From positions 250,501-314,500 of the forward strand of contig JAVHKY010000084.1 of NCBI GenBank assembly GCA_035079385.1: a DNA stretch of 64,000 nt, in the 5' to 3' direction. This document shows positions 53,301-56,300 of the stretch, piece by piece; position 1 is the stretch's first letter, and every line of letters starts with the position of its first letter. The notes below the pieces were generated by a model that saw only the letters and a program-made list of their open reading frames with translations, made no database searches and was not told the origin of the DNA. The DNA is from Aspidiotus rigidus. Taxonomy: Eukaryota; Arthropoda; Insecta; Hemiptera; Diaspididae. A program made the translations under genes and the position numbers.

Positions 53301-56300
53301 ACTCACATCTCATATTTTGGGATCCACGGGCATGAAATACCCTTGCCTATCCTCCTTCATTTTGAACTTACATAATATTTTTCATTCTATTCAATTTTCT
53401 ACAATAAATACTGTGCATAATCATGATTGTGTAACAACTTTTCTTGGAGTCGCTCCAATAAATCTTTTTTTTTTCCTTACTTATTCATTTTAATGACAGT
53501 TTTAGATGCAGCGCCTATTTGTTTAGTACTTACATGGAGATGGTACTAAATATAATAGTAATGATGAAGTCAACGGTTATAATTAGGCCTACAGGGGAAA
53601 AAATGAATGAATAAAAATTTGAAAACTTCTAGCCTTGGAAATGTAGTACCTACGTACTTCAGTTTGGGGTCATTCTCTGCTCTTTATAACGTGTTTTCCC
53701 TGGTCCACATGACCTGTAGCGGTGGTGCGTGTAAAAACCAGTTCAGTTCAATATAGCTCGAGATAAGATTATGTTGCGTATTCTCTCTTGTGAACAGCGT
53801 TACAGCTAATAACATCATACTGGCGACCAAGATAGGACCGTTTGTAAAAAAAAAAATCAATTTTTACAGTTTTTGTCTTCGATCTTGCTGTGGTTTTTTT
53901 CGTCGTTTCCTTTTTTAATTTGCAAATGAATGACTTTTAAACGTAAAAACACACCAAAAAAATTTGAATTCGGCCATATCGGTTATAGTGAACAAGAACT
54001 TTCAGGTGACACAGTGAATTGTACAATGACGACGGAAGCAGTAAAGAAATTCTTGCTACCCAAGTTCGATGAAACTGACCTCAAACTGTGGTTTGAAGTA
54101 ACAAACACAATTTTCGCTGCAAACAAAATTACTGCGGAATTGAAAAAATAATCCCACATACTTGAAAATTTCAATACTGATCACGTACGTGCTATTTGTG
54201 ACACTGTGAACGCAACCAACAGAGATAAAGTACTCCGCGCGTATACATTAGCTCGACCAAAAGTTGATTTCTGTTTTTGGTGAGTCTCAAGAGCGAAAGC
54301 TTGATAAATTATTAAGTGCTAGCGATATACCTCCAAAGGCAAAACCATTGTCAATTAATTTTGCAAATTTTGCGTGATCGTACCGGGAAAAGTCAATGCA
54401 ATGATATTATACGTCAAATTTGGCTGAAGAAGTTACCCCAACAACTCAATGTTATTCTTGCTGGCGACAAAGAAGCTAATCTAGATCAACTTGCTAAAAA
54501 CGCCGACAACATGTTCGAGGTACTCAGTCAGATTACTCTCGCGCCAACTCCACATCCTGAAGTTTTTGCTGCTCAATTTTCAGAACCAGTGGTCGACAAT
54601 ACTCTAGTAGACGCCTTAAAATCCCTCACAGCTGAAATTACGGCACTTAGAATGGATAACGCAGAATTTCATAAAAAAAACTTGTTAGACATTGTAGCCG
54701 ATCAACACCAACAATTCCAAATCAGAAGAAGATGATTCCGTAGTTCTCATTGTTCTTGTTACCGATCTCGCGGCCGTTTTCCAACAAAATTTAGCCGAAG
54801 AACAGAACGGACTTACAAAGGGTTATACTGGCACCACCACAATTTTGGGGACGACTCCATAAAGTGTAGTGGCTCAAAACGCACTATGAAGAATCACTTG
54901 AAGACGACGAAAAACTGATACGCGTACCTGCAGTAGCGGCGTCCAGGAGTTCGCGTTTTTTCAAATTGTCGCAACTTTTTGTGAGAGATAAGATCTTAGA
55001 TTTAGAATTTTTGTCCAATTGTTGCTCTGACGTCTCAACCATACCTTCAAAATATTTTGATGAGTTAAGCGAAATAAATTACCCTTTATACGCGGCTAAC
55101 AGTTCTTGTATTAAAGTTTATGGTCTACACAAGATCACCGTAGATTTTTTGTTGAATAAAAAATTCACATGGAAATTTCTTATCGCAGATATTGATAAGC
55201 CTCTTATAGGCGCAGATTTTTTAGAATATTATGGTCTCCTTGTAGACCTGAAGAATTGTCTATGAATCGATCGCAAATCATTGCCGTTTGTTAAATGTAA
55301 ATTATGTAATACGTCTCAACCTAGCATTTCCGCCGTTTCTAAAGAATTTTCTCATAACAATAGAAACATTAACGAACTTTTGACGGAGTATAAAGATCTT
55401 TTTTTACCTCCTAAAACTGAACATAATCGAGAAACTTCTGATGATTATCATTATATTGAAACTACAACTGGCCCACCTATTTATCATAAACCGCGTTGTT
55501 TATGTTCTAATGTTGCTGTAGAAGTTGAAAAAGAATTTGAAAATTTATAAAAAACAGGCGCATGTCGTCCTTCAAAATCTCAATGGGCTTTGCCTATAGT
55601 GGTAGTGAAAAAACCTCATAAAAAATTACGCGTTGTTGGCGATTATTGTAAGTTAAATAATTCTACAGTTCCACATTGCTACCCAATACCCTGTATTCAC
55701 GACTCCGCTGCATTATTAGGCGATAAAAAAATTTATAGTAAAATTGATATTGTAAGAGCTTTTTACGCTATTTCCATTTTTCCTGATCATGTTGACAAAA
55801 CTGCTCTTGTGTCACCTGCTGGCCTCTACAAACATATTGGTATGCCTTTTGGTTTACACAATGCGCCTGCCTCCTTTCAGCGATTTTTAGGTAATGTCCT
55901 TGAAGGAATCCCTTTCAAATTTAATTATGGAAGTGATTATACGTAGGTATACTACCTACGGCTAAAACGTTATTCGTAGGTATAGTACAATGACTCACGA
56001 ATTATCTTGTTGCCCTATATTATCATGTCTTGTGACAAATATTTCTGTATTGAAGTATGAAGCAGGAATTATCTTGTAGGTAGTAACTTCTCGCAGCGTC
56101 TCTGAAGCTCAATGAGCGTGGGTGCACATGCTCTTTCACAAAAGCTTGAAGGCCCTGCAAGAACGCAGGCAGTACATGAGTATTGAAGATGGAGGCGTTC
56201 GCGAGATGTACGAAACTGAGGCTTGCACATATGACTGTCGAACCACGCAGTGCACCTATACATTTTCTTGCAATCACCAAGTACCATGCCGACATATCCT

